Below, piece after piece: positions 6,752-8,840 of a DNA stretch of 8,840 nt. Each line of letters starts with the position of its first letter. Positions within the stretch are counted from its first letter, which is position 1. A program made the translations under genes and the position numbers. The stretch lies in NCBI GenBank assembly GCA_958435885.1, contig CAUBHZ010000054.1, forward strand, positions 1-8,840. Direction: 5' to 3'. A model generated the notes under the pieces. The model worked only from the letters and a program-made list of their open reading frames with translations. It ran no database searches and was not told where the DNA came from. Source of the DNA: an uncultured Intestinimonas sp. Lineage in GTDB: Bacteria > Bacillota_A > Clostridia > Oscillospirales > Oscillospiraceae.

Positions 6752-6892
6752 AATATAGGTTACATCATCAATATGCCGGGAAGCATAAATGGATCTGTTG
6801 AGGAAAATGGGAGGTGTCATGAGGTGGCGCAGCGGTAGCAGCGCCACTTTGACATATTTAGAGTATCACAGCTGGATGATGTACTTTATATT
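6752..6892. repeat. 141-bp segment bounded by 18-bp imperfect inverted repeats
   Basis: The left end (6752-6769, AATATAGGTTACATCATC) and the inverted right end (6875-6892) agree at 15 of 18 positions: six outer, then three mismatches, then nine inner. A strong hairpin (6815-6854) lies inside. No clear flanking target duplication is visible. It could be a small non-autonomous element, a structured RNA, or operator half-sites for the downstream activator. No protein is encoded. The rest of 6744-6964 is AT-rich non-coding DNA. Confidence 0.45.
6815..6854. other. Strong hairpin downstream of the aminotransferase gene
   Basis: TGTCA (6815-6819) pairs with TGACA (6850-6854). After a two-base bulge, AGGTGGCGC (6822-6830) pairs with GCGCCACTT (6841-6849), including one G-T pair. 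The loop has two further G-C pairs around GGTA. On the plus strand it could end the aminotransferase transcript, but only a weak TATTTA tail follows. The 3' arm contains TTGACA. Confidence 0.55.
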
Positions 6893-6900
6893 CAGCAGCG

Positions 6901-6929
6901 TTGGCATTCTGAATCGAAATAGCGATAGT
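6901..6929 (+). promoter_or_regulatory. Candidate promoter of the sigma-54 activator gene
   Basis: TTGGCA (6901-6906) and GATAGT (6924-6929) are 17 bases apart, giving five and four matches to the sigma-A hexamers. The start site would fall about 30 bases before the ATG at 6965. A perfect TTGACA at 6849-6854 lacks a matching -10 at the right distance. Confidence 0.4.
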
Positions 6930-6964
6930 TGTCATGGTCCTGTCTTGCGAGATCGGAGGCAATG

Positions 6965-8809
6965 ATGATCAAAATTGGGATAGTTGTTCCGGAAGGCAGC
7001 GGAACGTTCCGCGAAGACGCTCAAAAAATTGCAGCAAAGATCAATATTGAGCCTTATTTTTGTTACGGACATTTTGCAAGTGTCCTGCCTACCGTGCGGA
7101 AGATGTTAAGAGAGAACCCGGAGATAAAGGCGTTGATCGCTCGATCGACAACAGCAACATTTTTGCGTAAAGAGTTCGGATTGCCGGTTGTGGATCTGAA
7201 CCTTACCGACTTTGATTTTGCCAAGACAATATCTGAACTGCCCGATAAGAGTGGGAATTTTATTGTCGTACAATTTTATCCTTCTGCTTCAACGTACGAT
7301 GTGGAAGCTATATCCAGAGTATGCAATATCAGTTTAAAGACAATTTTTCTGGATGCAAATCGTCCCAATGATATCTGTAAGTTCATCGAGGAAGCAGGCT
7401 GTGACCGCGTTGTCAGCTCTGTGGCGGTTGTGGCGGAGCCTTGCCGCGAGGCCGGTAAGGAGGTGATCTCGCTGCGGTTTTCACCGTCTGCAATCGAGAG
7501 CGCGATGCGTCAGGCGTTGTATATGATTGAAAATAATCGGCGTGAAGTGGAGAGAACGGAACAGCTGCTGCAGATCCTGAACGCCTTTTCTGAAGGATTC
7601 CTTGCTGTAGATAGTCATGGGAAGATTGCGATGTTTAATCAAGCCCTCTGCGAAATCGCGGGAATTCGCTCATCGACGGTGATCGGTGCATCTTTGGCAG
7701 AGGTAAAAGATACGATGTACTTCGTGAAATTACTGACGGAGGCATCCAATGAGAGCATTTTAAATTATCATGGGAAAAAGTATATCGTCAATCGGCCGTA
7801 TTTCCCGAGCACGGGCCTTTTGCGCAGCATTTGGAGCGTAAGTAATCTATCAGACATCCAAGAAAAGACGGCCATTTACCAGAAGAAATTGGTAAATAGT
7901 GGGTATAAAGCCCGGTATCACTTCAGTGATATTGTTTCGGTAAGCCCGATGATGGAGTCCATCAAAGAAAAGGCCAAGAGCTATGCTCACACAGACTGCA
8001 ATATTCTCATTCTGGGTGAGAGCGGTACAGGCAAAGAAATGATGGCGCAGAGCATCCATAATGAAAGCGAGTACAGGAATGGACCATTTGTTGCCATTAA
8101 CTGCGCTGCGCTTCCGGAAAACTTGCTGGAGAGTGAGTTGTTTGGCTATGAGGAGGGTGCATTTACAGGCGCGCGTCGGAACGGGAAAGAAGGGCTGATT
8201 GAACTTTCCAATCACGGAACGCTTTTTTTGGATGAGGTGAGCCTGATGCCGTTGGCGCTCCAGGCCAAATTATTGCGCAGCCTGCAGGAAAGGCAGATCA
8301 GTCGGTTGGGAGGAACAAAAATCATCAGTGTGGAGAACAGAATCATCTGTGCCACGAACGATGATTTGATGAAGGCAGTGAGGAGCGGGCAGTTCCGAGA
8401 AGACCTATATTATAGGTTGGATGTTTTGAATATTCGGGTACCCCCGCTGAGAGAGCGGGTAGGTGATATTCCGTTTTTGGTGCGGACATTGCTGCGCCGA
8501 AAAGGAATTGCCCGCCGAAGACTGATGGGGATTGACGAGTCGTTAATTCACTACTTTACGTCGTACAGCTGGCCCGGAAATTTCCGGCAGCTTGAAGCTT
8601 TTCTGGAACGGCTCTTTGCCCTGAATCACGGGATTCAAGTTCAAGAGGACCTTCTTCGGAGTCTGTTCAAAGAGCTCCCGCCGGACACCAAAGAAAAAGT
8701 GAACCATTCTGATGCCGATGGAAATGCGTATCATCCCGCGCCCAAGGAAGGCTATCTGGTTTCAGGTACCCTGGCAGAAACAGAGGAACAGATCATACGG
8801 GAAGACTAA
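6965..8809 (+). CDS. PrpR-type sigma-54-dependent transcriptional activator, truncated by an in-frame stop in its HTH domain
   Basis: Enhancer-binding activator of sigma-54 RNA polymerase, 614 codons to the first stop. Residues 1-180 match the PrpR_N sensor fold (IGIVVPEGSG, IARSTTATFLRKEFGLPVVDL), which binds small catabolic effectors in characterised relatives. Residues about 195-300 form a PAS domain (AFSEGFLAVDSHGKIAMFNQA). The AAA+ domain (about 318-550) has Walker A GESGTGKE (351-358), the sigma-54 contact loop GAFTGA (398-403) and Walker B GTLFLDE (418-424), so ATPase and sigma-54 contacts look intact. The C-terminus stops at EEQIIRED, within helix 1 of the expected Fis-type DNA-binding domain, so the visible product would lack DNA binding. 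ATG 6965 is chosen because GGAGG lies five bases upstream; ATG 6962 is too close. Base composition is clearly lower in GC than the preceding genes. Effector and target operon are not visible. Confidence 0.9.
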   Translation: MIKIGIVVPEGSGTFREDAQKIAAKINIEPYFCYGHFASVLPTVRKMLRENPEIKALIARSTTATFLRKEFGLPVVDLNLTDFDFAKTISELPDKSGNFIVVQFYPSASTYDVEAISRVCNISLKTIFLDANRPNDICKFIEEAGCDRVVSSVAVVAEPCREAGKEVISLRFSPSAIESAMRQALYMIENNRREVERTEQLLQILNAFSEGFLAVDSHGKIAMFNQALCEIAGIRSSTVIGASLAEVKDTMYFVKLLTEASNESILNYHGKKYIVNRPYFPSTGLLRSIWSVSNLSDIQEKTAIYQKKLVNSGYKARYHFSDIVSVSPMMESIKEKAKSYAHTDCNILILGESGTGKEMMAQSIHNESEYRNGPFVAINCAALPENLLESELFGYEEGAFTGARRNGKEGLIELSNHGTLFLDEVSLMPLALQAKLLRSLQERQISRLGGTKIISVENRIICATNDDLMKAVRSGQFREDLYYRLDVLNIRVPPLRERVGDIPFLVRTLLRRKGIARRRLMGIDESLIHYFTSYSWPGNFRQLEAFLERLFALNHGIQVQEDLLRSLFKELPPDTKEKVNHSDADGNAYHPAPKEGYLVSGTLAETEEQIIRED

Positions 8810-8840
8810 CGGCGATGCGGTGGTAATCTAGGGACACTTA
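8807..8840 (+). pseudogene. Interrupted Fis-type HTH coding remnant of the activator
   Basis: After TAA (8807-8809) the same frame reads RRCGGNLGTL to the window end without another stop. Family members typically run on from EEQIIRE with A-L and then such an R/K-R/K-C-G-G-N string, so TAA sits where a leucine is expected; TTA to TAA is one base change. This suggests a nonsense mutation or a sequencing error rather than a true gene end. Confidence 0.65.

Noticed and set aside
6821..6880. tRNA-like D-arm wording (GCGCAGCGGTAGC) followed by TTTGACA
   Set aside because: No T-arm (GGTTCRA), acceptor stem or anticodon stem can be formed. The sequence is better explained as one long hairpin.
6902..6916. 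Possible sigma-54 promoter (TGGCATTCTGAATCG) before the activator
   Set aside because: The GG-to-GC spacing motif fails: the -12 element reads CG rather than GC.

Overview
The window comes from a high-GC Firmicute of the Clostridia. A gut Oscillospiraceae-type organism (Flavonifractor/Pseudoflavonifractor-like) is the best guess. This rests on strong AGGAGG ribosome sites, sigma-A promoters, very GC-rich codons, an ArlRS-like two-component system headed by a DUF4342-type protein, a class II ribonucleotide reductase, and a PrpR-type sigma-54 activator. The species is inferred, not proven.

Layout. Positions 1-1145 (minus) hold the N-terminal 381 residues of an adenosylcobalamin-dependent ribonucleotide reductase (nrdJ), cut by the window edge. 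Its promoter (1227-1254) is overlapped by two NrdR-box-like sites spaced exactly 31 bp apart. Positions 1271-4141 (minus) are a three-gene operon: a small membrane protein with a UBA-like N-terminus (4141-3590), an OmpR-family response regulator (3568-2885) and a sensor histidine kinase (2846-1347), ending in a rho-independent terminator (1299-1271). A divergent promoter region (4142-4367) separates it from a plus-strand pair. That pair is a secreted protein joining a copper-amine-oxidase-N-like region to what looks like a catalytically dead NodB/polysaccharide-deacetylase fold (4368-5564), then a class V aminotransferase/cysteine-desulfurase-like enzyme (5583-6743).

Base composition falls sharply just after 6743. 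The non-coding stretch 6744-6964 carries a 141-bp segment bounded by 18-bp imperfect inverted repeats with a strong hairpin inside. It is followed by a gene for a sigma-54-dependent enhancer-binding protein (6965-8809) with PrpR_N, PAS and AAA+ domains. Its frame is broken by a TAA at 8807-8809, inside the first helix of the expected Fis-type DNA-binding domain. The same frame continues with HTH-like residues to the end of the window, so this looks like a recent nonsense mutation rather than a natural C-terminus.

How the parts relate. The minus-strand operon is a complete envelope-signalling unit, and the divergent secreted protein could be one of its targets (inference). The nrdJ gene appears to be under NrdR nucleotide-pool control. 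The activator probably served a catabolic operon outside the window. I did not find a clearly new multi-gene system. The most unusual points are the interrupted activator, the dead deacetylase-like secreted protein and the inverted-repeat element at the composition boundary.
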